Positions 8,661 to 16,942 of a stretch of DNA of 64,000 nucleotides are shown here, piece by piece. A model generated the notes under the pieces. It was not told the origin of the DNA and made no database searches. It saw nothing but the letters and a program-made list of their open reading frames with translations. The stretch lies in contig NZ_JACCFJ010000001.1 of assembly GCF_013410345.1 (NCBI RefSeq), positions 5,659,501 to 5,723,500 of the forward strand, read 5' to 3'. Made by a program: the position numbers and the translations under genes. Position 1 is the stretch's first letter, and each line of letters begins with the position of its first letter. This DNA is from Saccharopolyspora hordei. Lineage in GTDB: Bacteria; Actinomycetota; Actinomycetes; Mycobacteriales; Pseudonocardiaceae.

Positions 8661-10133
8661 GTGGGAACCGAGGAAGCCTTCCGAGCGGTGGCCTCGCGCG
8701 ACGCGCGGTTCGACGGCTGGTTCGTCCACGCCGTCCGCTCGACCGGCATCTACTGCCGTCCCTCCTGCCCGGCGCGCACCCCGAAGCGCACCAACAGCGA
8801 GTTCTTCCCGACGGCCGCCGCGGCGCAGGCCGCGGGCTACCGGGCGTGCCGCCGGTGCCTGCCGGACGCCGTGCCCGGCTCCCCGGAGTGGAACCTGCGC
8901 GCCGATCTCGCCGGTCGGGCGATGCGGCTGATCAGCGACGGCGTGGTGGACCGCTGCGGGGTGCGCGGGCTGGCCGCCCAGCTCGGCTACTCGGAGCGGC
9001 ACCTCACCAGGGTGCTCACCGCCGAGCTCGGCGCCGGGCCGCTCGGTCTCGCCCGCGCGCACCGCGCGCACTCGGCGCGAACCCTGGTCGAGACGACCGC
9101 GATCCCGTTCAGCGACGTCGCCTTCGCCGCCGGCTTCTCCAGCCTGCGCCAGTTCAACGACACCATGCGCGAGGTCTTCGGCACCACGCCGACCGCGCTG
9201 CGCGCTCGCGCGCAGCGCAAGGACGCCGTGCCGAGCGGGGCGGGCACCGTGCAGCTGCGGCTGCCGTTCCGCGCCCCGTGCGACACCGCGGGCGTGCTGC
9301 GCTTCCTCGGGCAGCGCGCCCTGACCGGCCTGGAGGACGCGGGACCCGACCACTACACCCGCGCGCTGCGGCTGCCGCACGGCACCGGGGTCGCCACGCT
9401 GCGGCCGCAGGACGAGCACGTCGCCTGCACGCTGCGGCTGACCGACCTGCGCGACCTCGGCAGCGCGGTGTCCCGCCTGCGCCGCCTGCTCGACCTCGAC
9501 GCCGACCCGGTCGCGGTGCGCGACGTGCTCGGCGCCGACCCGGCGTTGCGCGCCACCGCCGAGCGCACTCCGGGGGTGCGGCTGCCCGGCAGCGTGGACG
9601 GGTGGGAGGTCCTGGTCCGCGCGGTGCTCGGCCAACAGGTCTCGGTCGCCTCCGCGCGCCGGACCACCAAACGGCTGGTCACCGCGCTCGGCGAACCCCT
9701 CCCGCACCCGCACGGCACGGTGACGAGGCTGTTCCCCACGCCTGAGGTGCTCGCGGAGCGGGCGCTGGAGGTGCTGCCCGGTCCGCGGCGACGCGCCGAG
9801 ACCGTCCGCGACGTCGCCACCGCGGTCGCCGGGGGACGGCTCGCGCTGCACCCCGGCCGCGACGAGGCGGAGCTGCGGCGCGACCTGCAGGAGGTCCGCG
9901 GGATCGGCCCGTGGACGGCGAGCTACGTCGCCATGCGCGTCCTGGGATCGCCGGACGTGCTGCTCATCGGGGACCTCGCGCTGCGCCGCGGCGCCGAGGC
10001 CCTCGGACTCCCGGACGACCCCGCGGCGCTCGAGGAGCACGCGCGGCGGTGGAGCCCGTGGCGCTCCTACGCCGGCGTGCTGCTGTGGGAAGCTGCGGCA
10101 GCCGCACCACCGCGGCTGCAGCGGGCGTCCTGA
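8661..10133 (+). CDS. Ada-AlkA fusion: methylphosphotriester sensor and 3-methyladenine DNA glycosylase
   Basis: A 490-residue protein combining adaptive-response domains. Residues 1-75 form the Ada zinc domain with all four cysteines (GIYCRPSCPAR and CRRCLP); methyl transfer from phosphotriesters to the first cysteine activates it. Next is an AraC-type helix-turn-helix pair (about 85-185), then AlkA_N and an HhH-GPD glycosylase domain (WEVLVRAVLGQQVS, VRGIGPWTASYVAMRVLG with the catalytic aspartate in LLIGDLALRRG). It should excise alkylated purines and also act as transcription activator. Three GTG/TTG codons cluster at the start; the GTG at 8661 has the best spacing from GGAGG. ogt follows 24 bases downstream, the likely regulated partner. 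Confidence 0.92.
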   Translation: MGTEEAFRAVASRDARFDGWFVHAVRSTGIYCRPSCPARTPKRTNSEFFPTAAAAQAAGYRACRRCLPDAVPGSPEWNLRADLAGRAMRLISDGVVDRCGVRGLAAQLGYSERHLTRVLTAELGAGPLGLARAHRAHSARTLVETTAIPFSDVAFAAGFSSLRQFNDTMREVFGTTPTALRARAQRKDAVPSGAGTVQLRLPFRAPCDTAGVLRFLGQRALTGLEDAGPDHYTRALRLPHGTGVATLRPQDEHVACTLRLTDLRDLGSAVSRLRRLLDLDADPVAVRDVLGADPALRATAERTPGVRLPGSVDGWEVLVRAVLGQQVSVASARRTTKRLVTALGEPLPHPHGTVTRLFPTPEVLAERALEVLPGPRRRAETVRDVATAVAGGRLALHPGRDEAELRRDLQEVRGIGPWTASYVAMRVLGSPDVLLIGDLALRRGAEALGLPDDPAALEEHARRWSPWRSYAGVLLWEAAAAAPPRLQRAS

Positions 10134-10157
10134 CCACGACGAAGAGAGGCAACCGCG

Positions 10158-10655
10158 ATGAAGTGGTCTACTGTGGACACGGCTGTCGGGCCGTTCACGG
10201 CGGTGGTGGACACCGCTGGTGCCGTGCTCGCCTCCGGCTGGACCGCGCGGCTGGACGAACTGCTGCCGCTGATCGCCCCGGAACTGCGCACCGCGGACCC
10301 GGTCGAGGCGACCGACCTCGGCCCGGTGACGCGGGCGGTCCGCGCTTACCACGACGGCGACCTGCACGCCGTGGACGGGGTGCCGGTGCACCAGGTCTCC
10401 GGCCCGTTCCGGGAGCACGCCTGGGACGTGCTGCGCAAGGTCCCGCCCGGGGAGCCGGTGACCTACACCGAGTACGCCGCGCTCGCCGGTCGCCCGCAGG
10501 CGGTCCGCGCCGCCGCCGCGGCCTGCTCCCGCAACGCGGCGGCGCTGTTCGTCCCGTGCCACCGGGTGTTGCGCAGCGACGGCACGCTCGGCGGCTTCCG
10601 CTGGGGCCTGCCGGTCAAGCGCTGGCTGCTCGACCACGAGGCCGCCGCGGCCTGA
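10158..10655 (+). CDS. ogt: Methylated-DNA--protein-cysteine methyltransferase
   Basis: A 165-residue O6-alkylguanine-DNA alkyltransferase that transfers alkyl groups from guanine to its own cysteine in a suicide reaction. The acceptor is in the canonical PCHRVLRSDGTLGGFRWG near residue 134, and the preceding helix-turn-helix contains VPPGEPVTYTEYAALAGRP-like sequence (KVPPGEPVTYTEYAALAGRP). An AGAGAGG ribosome-binding site precedes the ATG. It follows the ada-alkA gene by 24 bases, forming an alkylation-response operon. Its stop is one base from the end of convergent sbcC. Confidence 0.95.
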   Translation: MKWSTVDTAVGPFTAVVDTAGAVLASGWTARLDELLPLIAPELRTADPVEATDLGPVTRAVRAYHDGDLHAVDGVPVHQVSGPFREHAWDVLRKVPPGEPVTYTEYAALAGRPQAVRAAAAACSRNAAALFVPCHRVLRSDGTLGGFRWGLPVKRWLLDHEAAAA

Positions 10656-10656
10656 G

Positions 10657-13608
10657 TCAGGTCTGCAGCTCGAGGGTGGAGCCGTCGCGGGACTTGCGGA
10701 CCCGGAGGCGGACGCCGATGCGCTGGCGCATCTCCTCGACGTGCGAGACCAGGCCGACCACGCGGCCCCCGGCCCGGAGCTCGTCGAGGGTGTCCATCAC
10801 CAGGTCCAGGGTGTCCGCGTCGAGGGTGCCGAAGCCCTCGTCGATGAACAGCGTGTCCAGCAGCGCCCCACCGGTCTCGCCGGCCACCACGTCGGCGAGG
10901 CCGAGCGCGAGCGACAACGAGGCCAGGAACGACTCGCCGCCGGACAACGTCTTGGCCGGGCGGACCTTGCCGGAGTAGTCGTCGAGCACGTCGAGCCCGA
11001 GCCCGCCCCGGGTCCCGCGCGCCCCGGCCGCGTCGGAGTGCACGAAGGAGTAGCGGCCGCCGCTCATCCGCTGCAACCGCCGCGTCGCCGCGACGGCCAC
11101 CTCCTCCAGCCGCGCGGCCAGCACGTAGGAGCGCAGCGACATCCTCCGCGCGTTCTGGCCGCGCCCGTTGACCACGTCCGCCAGGGCCTCCAGCTCGGCG
11201 TGCTCGGCCAGCGCCGGGCCGAGCTCCGCCCACGCCTGGCGCAGGCGCTCGCCGAGCTCGGCGATGTCGCGCTGCCGCTGCTCGGCGCGGTGCGCCAGCG
11301 CGGTCGCGCGCTCCGCGGCTTCCCGGGCGACGGTGGCCGCCTCGGTGGCCTGCTCCAGACCGACCTCGGTGGACGGGTCGATGCCGGCGAGCTCCGGGCC
11401 GGCCAGCGCGGCGCGGGCACCCGCGGCACGCTCCTCGACCTCGGCCAGGGCCTCGGTGAGCTCGGCGATCCGCTCCTCGCTCCGCTCGGCGGCCAGCGCG
11501 GCGGCCGGGCTGTCGAACCCCGCGGTGGTGGCGGCCTCGGTGAGCGCCTCCCGGTGCTCGGCCAGGCGGCGTTCGGCGTCGTCGCGGGCGGTCCGGGCGG
11601 CGACGAGCTCCTCGATCCGCGCCGCGGTGTCGAGCAGGTGGGCGCGACGCTCCTCGATGCTGGGGAACTCGCCGCGGCCCTCGCGCAACCGCGCCTCCCG
11701 CTCCTGCACCGCGGACACCAGCGCGGCGTGCTCGCTCCGCGCGGCCGCGAGGTCGGTGCGCAGCCGGGTCAGCTGGTCGGCCAAGCGCTCCGTGGAGGCC
11801 TCGAGCTCCGCCAGCTGCGCGGTGCGCTGCGGCAGCTGCTCGGCCGCGCTGCGCAGCGCCTCGCGCTCGGCGCGCAGCTCCGCCAGCTCGGCGGCGAGCC
11901 CGTCCTCGGTCCGGTCGCCGAGGCGCTCCCGCAGGCCGTCGACCTCCTGCTGCGCCCGCTGCGCGGCCACCGCGGCCTCCTCGCGCACCGCGTGGGCGCG
12001 CTGCTCCGCGCGCTGGGCCTCCTCCTCGTCCTCGGCACGCACCAGCTCCTCGACCGCCTCGGCCGGTGCGGGGTGCTCGGCGGAGCCGCACACCGGGCAG
12101 GGCTCGCCGGTCTGCAGCCGGGTCGCGAGTTCGGCGGCCATGCCGGCGAGCCGCCGGGCCCGCAGGTCCTGGAGCACGTCGCGGGCCCGCTGGTGGGCGT
12201 CGACCGCCCGCTGCGCCTCCGCGGTCGCCGTGGTGAGGGCCTGCTGCGCGGCGGGCAGGGCGCGCGCGGTGTCCAGCAGTGCGGCGACCTCGGCCTCCCG
12301 GGCCTGCACGCCCTCCAGCCGGGCCTCCGCGTGCTTGGCGTCGTCGACCTGCTGCCGGGCGGCCGTGATGCGCTCCGGCAGGGCCTCCTGCTGCTGCCGC
12401 AGCTCGGCTTCGCGCTGCTCGTCGCGCGCGATCCGCTCGGCCAGCTCGGCGACCCGCCGCTGGTCGGTCTCCTGCTGCTGCGCCTCGGGGACCAGGTGCG
12501 CGAGGGCGCCGGCTGCCTCGCGCTCCGCCCCGGCCAGGGACCGCAGCTCGGCCACCGGTGTCGCCGCGTCCAGTCCGCACCGCTGCGCGGCGGCCGCGAC
12601 CTCGGCGCTGGTCCGCTCGCACTCCTGCTCGGCCCGCAGCACCGCCCGGTTGGCCGCCAGGACCGGGACCGCGCGGTGCGCCGCGTCCCGCTCCGCGCGC
12701 CACGCGTCGTGCTCGGCCTGCCGCTCGGCGATCTCGGCGAGCGTGGCGTGCGCGTCGCGGACCCGGCGCACCTTGTCCGCCAGCTCGCGGCGCTCGGCCA
12801 GCGCCGCGTCCGCCGCCTCCCGCTCGCGGCGCAGCCGGGACTGCTCGGCGCGCGCGGCCTCCAGGTCGCGCAGCGCGTTCTTCTCCACGTCCTCCAGCCA
12901 GCTCTGGTCGTCCACATCGGACTCGCGGGCGGCACCGGAGACCTGCGAGACGCGCGCGAGCAGTTCGCGCACGTGCTGGCTCTGCGCCTCGACCTCACGG
13001 CCGCGCTCCCGGCGGCGCTCCACGAACCAGCGCTCGACCTCGCCGAACCGCTGGGTGCCGAACAGCTTCTCCAGCAGCTGCTCCCGCTCGGCGGTGTCCG
13101 CCCGCAGGAACCGCGCGAACTCGCCCTGCGGCAGCATGACCACCTGGAAGAACTGGTCCACGGTCATGCCGAGCAGCCGCTGCACCGTGCGGCCGACCTC
13201 GTCGATGCGGGTCAGCCCTTCCGGCGGGTGCTCGGTCGGCGCACCGTCCACCCAGGTCAGCGAGGCCTTCGCGGGTTGCGTGGTGAAGCCCTCGCCCCGC
13301 TTCTTCGGCCGCTCGTACTCGGGGCTGCGCTCCAGCCGCAGGCGCTGGCCCTGGATCGTCAGCTCCAGCACCACCGTGGTCGGCACGTCGGGCGCGGCGG
13401 TGTCGCAGCGGAGCCGCTTGACCTGGCCGCGCGCGCCCGGCACCGAGCCGTAGAGGGCGAAGGCGACCGCGTCCAGCAGCGTCGTCTTGCCCGCGCCGGT
13501 GTCGCCGTGCAGCAGGAACAGGCCGTCGGCGCCGAGCCGGTCGAAGTCGACGACCTGGCGGTCCCGGTACGGACCGAAGGCGGTGACTTCCAGGCTGTGC
13601 AGTCTCAT
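10657..13608 (-). CDS. sbcC: Exonuclease SbcCD subunit C (Rad50-like SMC ATPase)
   Basis: A 983-residue Rad50-type ATPase that works with SbcD to open and trim DNA hairpins and protein-blocked ends. The N-terminal Walker A is GDTGAGKTTLLDAVAFALYG; a long coiled coil surrounds the zinc hook CPVCGS (Cys504 and Cys507); the C-terminal ABC signature LSGGESFLASLSLALGLADV and Walker B LFIDEGFGTLD complete the ATPase. The ATG at 13608 overlaps the stop of sbcD (ATGA), showing translational coupling. The coiled-coil codons are so GC-rich that very long empty frames run antisense through the gene. Confidence 0.95.
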   Translation of the reverse strand: MRLHSLEVTAFGPYRDRQVVDFDRLGADGLFLLHGDTGAGKTTLLDAVAFALYGSVPGARGQVKRLRCDTAAPDVPTTVVLELTIQGQRLRLERSPEYERPKKRGEGFTTQPAKASLTWVDGAPTEHPPEGLTRIDEVGRTVQRLLGMTVDQFFQVVMLPQGEFARFLRADTAEREQLLEKLFGTQRFGEVERWFVERRRERGREVEAQSQHVRELLARVSQVSGAARESDVDDQSWLEDVEKNALRDLEAARAEQSRLRREREAADAALAERRELADKVRRVRDAHATLAEIAERQAEHDAWRAERDAAHRAVPVLAANRAVLRAEQECERTSAEVAAAAQRCGLDAATPVAELRSLAGAEREAAGALAHLVPEAQQQETDQRRVAELAERIARDEQREAELRQQQEALPERITAARQQVDDAKHAEARLEGVQAREAEVAALLDTARALPAAQQALTTATAEAQRAVDAHQRARDVLQDLRARRLAGMAAELATRLQTGEPCPVCGSAEHPAPAEAVEELVRAEDEEEAQRAEQRAHAVREEAAVAAQRAQQEVDGLRERLGDRTEDGLAAELAELRAEREALRSAAEQLPQRTAQLAELEASTERLADQLTRLRTDLAAARSEHAALVSAVQEREARLREGRGEFPSIEERRAHLLDTAARIEELVAARTARDDAERRLAEHREALTEAATTAGFDSPAAALAAERSEERIAELTEALAEVEERAAGARAALAGPELAGIDPSTEVGLEQATEAATVAREAAERATALAHRAEQRQRDIAELGERLRQAWAELGPALAEHAELEALADVVNGRGQNARRMSLRSYVLAARLEEVAVAATRRLQRMSGGRYSFVHSDAAGARGTRGGLGLDVLDDYSGKVRPAKTLSGGESFLASLSLALGLADVVAGETGGALLDTLFIDEGFGTLDADTLDLVMDTLDELRAGGRVVGLVSHVEEMRQRIGVRLRVRKSRDGSTLELQT

Positions 13609-14789
13609 CGCGTGCCCTCCGCGGCCGCGACCGCGCGCAGCGCCTCGCCGAGCAGCGCGCGCTCGGACTCGGTGGGGGCCGAGCCGCGGCAGTCCGCCAC
13701 GAACTGCTCGGCCAGCGCGCGGTCGTCGCGGCCGCGCACGATCTCGGCGTAGCGCAGCGGGGCGGTGGCGCGGCCGCTGGCCGGCTTCCACTCCAGGTGC
13801 ACCGCGTGCGGGAACCGCTGCTGGAGCCGGCGCATCGGCTCCAGCGGGCGGACCTCGTCGGTCAGCGTCACCGACAGGTAGCAGTCCTCCAGGTCGGCGT
13901 GCTCGGGCGCGGCGAGCAGCTCCTCCAGCTCGCCCTGCACGGTGGCCAAGCGGCGCGGCACCGGCAGTTCCCGGCGCTCGACCCTGGCGAGGCCGTCGGC
14001 GTCGAGGTCCACCAGCCACACCGACTTGCGGTGCGACGCCTCGGAGAACGAGTACGGCAGCGGGCTCCCGGAGTACCGCAGGTGCTCGGCGAGCCGCTGC
14101 GGACCGTGCAGGTGCCCGAGCGCGACGTAGTCCACGCCGTCGAAGACCGAGCCCGGCACCTGCTCCACGCCGCCGACGGCGATGGTGCGCTCCGAGTCGC
14201 TGCTGTCGCCCCCGGTGACGAAGGCGTGCGCCAGCACCACCGACCGCGTGCCGGCGGGCCGGGCCGCGAGGTCGGCGCGCACCCGGTTCATCGCTTCGGT
14301 GAGCACCGCGGTGTGCCCGCGGGACCCGATCTCGGCGCTGGCGCCCGGCACGTCCGGGCAGTCCTGCAGCGCGCGCCGCGCCGGGTCCGGCTCCAGGTAC
14401 GGGATGCCGTAGACGGCGACCGGTCCGTGCTCGTCGGTGAGCTCCACCGGCACGTGCAGCGTGGCCACCTGGGTGCGCAGGTGCAGGCCACCGGCCGCGG
14501 CGAACTCTGCGAACGCGCCCACCCGCGCGGCCGAGTCGTGGTTGCCGGAGGTCACCACGAGCTGGGCGCCCGCCTCGCGGATCCGCGCCAGCACCCGCAC
14601 GCAGGTCTGCACCGCCTCCCCCGACGGCACGGCGCGGTCGTAGAGGTCGCCGGCGACCACGACGACGTCGACCCGCTCGTCGACGACCAGGTCGGCCAGC
14701 CCGCTCAGCACGGCCTCCTGGTCCCCGAGCAGGTCGCGCCCGTGGAACGTCCGCCCCACGTGCCAGTCGGAGGTGTGCAGTACCCGCAT
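13605..14789 (-). CDS. sbcD: Exonuclease SbcCD subunit D (Mre11-like nuclease)
   Basis: A 394-residue calcineurin-fold nuclease, the Mre11-like partner of SbcC. Metal-binding motifs are evident: HTSDWHVGRTFHG at the N-terminus, VVAGDLYDRAVP, TSGNHDSAARV and ALGHLHGPQ. The ATG at 14789 begins directly at MRVLHTSDWHVG, the usual start; an upstream in-frame ATG would add 16 residues without family support. First gene of the sbcD-sbcC pair, with a 4-base overlap into sbcC. Confidence 0.95.
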   Translation of the reverse strand: MRVLHTSDWHVGRTFHGRDLLGDQEAVLSGLADLVVDERVDVVVVAGDLYDRAVPSGEAVQTCVRVLARIREAGAQLVVTSGNHDSAARVGAFAEFAAAGGLHLRTQVATLHVPVELTDEHGPVAVYGIPYLEPDPARRALQDCPDVPGASAEIGSRGHTAVLTEAMNRVRADLAARPAGTRSVVLAHAFVTGGDSSDSERTIAVGGVEQVPGSVFDGVDYVALGHLHGPQRLAEHLRYSGSPLPYSFSEASHRKSVWLVDLDADGLARVERRELPVPRRLATVQGELEELLAAPEHADLEDCYLSVTLTDEVRPLEPMRRLQQRFPHAVHLEWKPASGRATAPLRYAEIVRGRDDRALAEQFVADCRGSAPTESERALLGEALRAVAAAEGTR

Positions 14790-14983
14790 GGGCCTCAAGT
14801 TATCGACGCCCGCCCGGATCCCGGCCCACCCCCCCACATCGCGTCGGCGTGTCGGGCACGTGCGTCCCGTCGCGTGATCGCGCGATCACCAGAGGTCACG
14901 GACGGCTCGCGCGGTGGTGCGTGATCTTGTCGGCCGGAGCCGCCATCATGGGATCGCAGCGGCTACTACCGGACGGAGCTCGT

Positions 14984-15916
14984 GTGGGTACTGGCGTCCT
15001 GATCACCGTCGTCGTCGTGATGGCGCTGTTGTTCGCGGCGGCGCTGGCGCTGATCTGGCGGCTGTACACCGACAGCGCGCGCCGCGCCGACGAGGCGCTG
15101 CGCATGGTCGAGGCCGAGCGCGCCCGCAGCGCCGAGCAGCAGGCGGCGCTGCGCCGGTACGAGGTGGCGTTCGCGTCCATCACCGGCCGCGGCGAGCTCG
15201 GCGAGCAGGTGCTGGTCGAGACGGCGCGGTCGCTGGGGCTGCGCGAGGGCGTCCACTTCACCCTGCAGACCGACCTCGCCGGCGGGGGCGCGGCGCGACC
15301 GGACATGGTGCTCCTGGTCGGCGGCGGCCGGCAGGTCCCGGTCGACGCGAAGGCGAGCCTGGCGGTGTGGGCCGAGGCGGTGGAGACCGACGACCCCGAG
15401 GAACGCCGCGACGCGCTGCGGGTCCACGTGCGCAACATCCGCTCCCGCGCCACCGAGCTCGCGGGCAAGGGCTACCAGAAGTGGGCCGACGCGATCTACG
15501 GAACGATCATGTTCGTGCCGTCGGACGCGGCGGTGGTCGCCGCCCTGGACACCGACCCGCAGCTGCTGGGCTGGCTGCTGGACAAGCGGGTCTTCCTGTG
15601 CGGGCCAACGGGTTTCGCGGTGCTGGCCTCGGCGGCGGTGTTCGCCGCGACGGAGCGCACCATCGCCGAGGACATCGAGCAGGTGCGCGCCCAGGCGGTC
15701 CGCGCCCAGCGGGCCGCGAACAGCGCGGTGGAGGCGGTGAACCTCTCCAGCACCCACCTGCAGCGCTTCGTCTCCGCCCGCCGCCGCGAGCTCGACGCGC
15801 TGGAGTCCTTCCGCAGCGCGGTGCAGCCGCTGGCGGAAGCGGCCGGCTCCGGCAGCGTCGAGGCGGTGCGCCGCACCGAGGATGCGCTGGTCAACGGGAC
15901 GCCGCCGGCGGAGTGA
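14984..15916 (+). CDS. rmuC: RmuC-family DNA recombination protein
   Basis: A 310-residue RmuC-like protein, a membrane-anchored nuclease-fold protein thought to limit recombination at inverted repeats. An N-terminal membrane helix (VLITVVVVMALLFAAALALIW) is followed by a short coiled coil and the RmuC core, including RPDMVLLVGGGRQVPVDAKA with the aspartate and lysine of the PD-(D/E)XK fold and KGYQKWADAIYGTIMFVPSD. The frame opens at 14849, but the GTG at 14984 has GGAG five bases upstream and begins immediately before the membrane helix. Completes a cluster of repair genes; tail-to-tail with the next lipoprotein gene. Confidence 0.9.
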   Translation: MGTGVLITVVVVMALLFAAALALIWRLYTDSARRADEALRMVEAERARSAEQQAALRRYEVAFASITGRGELGEQVLVETARSLGLREGVHFTLQTDLAGGGAARPDMVLLVGGGRQVPVDAKASLAVWAEAVETDDPEERRDALRVHVRNIRSRATELAGKGYQKWADAIYGTIMFVPSDAAVVAALDTDPQLLGWLLDKRVFLCGPTGFAVLASAAVFAATERTIAEDIEQVRAQAVRAQRAANSAVEAVNLSSTHLQRFVSARRRELDALESFRSAVQPLAEAAGSGSVEAVRRTEDALVNGTPPAE

Positions 15917-15922
15917 GCCCGG

Positions 15923-16861
15923 TCAGACGTGGGTCTCCACGAAGGCCGCGACGGTGTCGACGATGAGCGCGGCGTGCGGGCCGCGACCGAAGCCGTGGTC
16001 CAGCCCCTCGTAGGGGTGCATCTCCACGGTCACGCCGAGCCGCCGCAGCTCCGCCGCGAAGTCGAGGGGCTGCTCCAGCGGCACCAGCGAGTCCGCGGTG
16101 CCCTGCTGGATCAAGAACGGCGGCTCGTCGCCGGAGAGGTTGCGGACCGGGCTGTTCGCCTCGGCCTGTTCCGGGCAGTCCACCGGCATGCAGCCGAGCA
16201 GCTGGCCGACCACCCGGCGCGCGTACTCCTGCATGTGCGGGTGCGCGCGCTGCGCCTCGGCGGTCATGTCCGTCGGGCCGAACCAGCTCACCACCGCGCG
16301 GATCCCGGTCAGCCCGCCGCCCGGCTTGCTCGGGTCACCGGCCACCGCGCCGAGCTGCGACACCAGGTGCCCGCCGGCCGAGGCACCCCAGAGCGCGACC
16401 CGGTTCGCGTCCAGCCCCCACTGCCCGCCGTGCTGCTGCAACCAGCGCACCGCGTCGGCGACGTCGATGACCTGCGCCGGTGCCCGCGCCACCCCGCTCA
16501 ACCGGTAGTCCACGGTGGCCACCGCGTAGCCACGGTCCAGCAGCCGCTCCGCGGTCAGCGCCTCGAGGGCGCCGAGGTCCGCGTCGAGGGTGCGCACCCC
16601 GGCGTCCCAGCCGCCGCCGTGCACGTAGACCACCAGCGGGACCGGGTCCGGCTGCGGGGCGGGCAGGAACAGGTCCAGCTCCAGGGCGCCGGTGTCGTGC
16701 TCGGCGTAGACCTGGTCGCGCACCACCTGGGCCGCGCCGAGGTCGCGCTCCGCCGTCTCGACCTGCGGGGCTTCGTCGGCGTCCGACACGCGCGAGCAGC
16801 CCGCGGCGACCAGGGCCGTCAGGGCGACGCAGGCCGCGAGAACACGCCGCGTGACTGACAT
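15923..16861 (-). CDS. Esterase-like alpha/beta hydrolase lipoprotein (BD-FAE type)
   Basis: A 312-residue secreted lipoprotein: basic N-terminus, hydrophobic stretch and lipobox LVAAGC, so the mature protein is anchored at Cys22. The body is an alpha/beta hydrolase of the esterase/feruloyl-esterase-like group with oxyanion motif YVHGGGW, nucleophile GASAGG, and acid and base in GTADSLVP and GLDHGFGRG. Being outside the cell, it probably removes acyl or aromatic groups from an external substrate. It lies 81 bases downstream of the FGGY kinase on the same strand, so it may be the last gene of the isomerase-kinase unit and act on decorated sugar polymers. That link is inferred from position only. 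Confidence 0.85.
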   Translation of the reverse strand: MSVTRRVLAACVALTALVAAGCSRVSDADEAPQVETAERDLGAAQVVRDQVYAEHDTGALELDLFLPAPQPDPVPLVVYVHGGGWDAGVRTLDADLGALEALTAERLLDRGYAVATVDYRLSGVARAPAQVIDVADAVRWLQQHGGQWGLDANRVALWGASAGGHLVSQLGAVAGDPSKPGGGLTGIRAVVSWFGPTDMTAEAQRAHPHMQEYARRVVGQLLGCMPVDCPEQAEANSPVRNLSGDEPPFLIQQGTADSLVPLEQPLDFAAELRRLGVTVEMHPYEGLDHGFGRGPHAALIVDTVAAFVETHV

Positions 16862-16942
16862 CCGCCCCGAGCCTCCCCGATCTCGTCAACGCTCACTCGG
16901 GTGCATGAGCTTAACAAGATCAGGTGTCCGCCCACCGCGGTT

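Noticed and set aside
8448-10637. Open reverse-strand frame continuing 730 codons upstream of ychF, antisense to ada-alkA and ogt
   Set aside because: It is a by-product of extreme third-position GC; the YchF family starts at 8447 and the plus-strand genes have clear domains.
10741-13752. A 1003-codon plus-strand frame antisense to sbcC
   Set aside because: Composition is dominated by Arg, Gly, Leu and Ala with no domain; sbcC on the other strand has Walker motifs, zinc hook and ABC signature.
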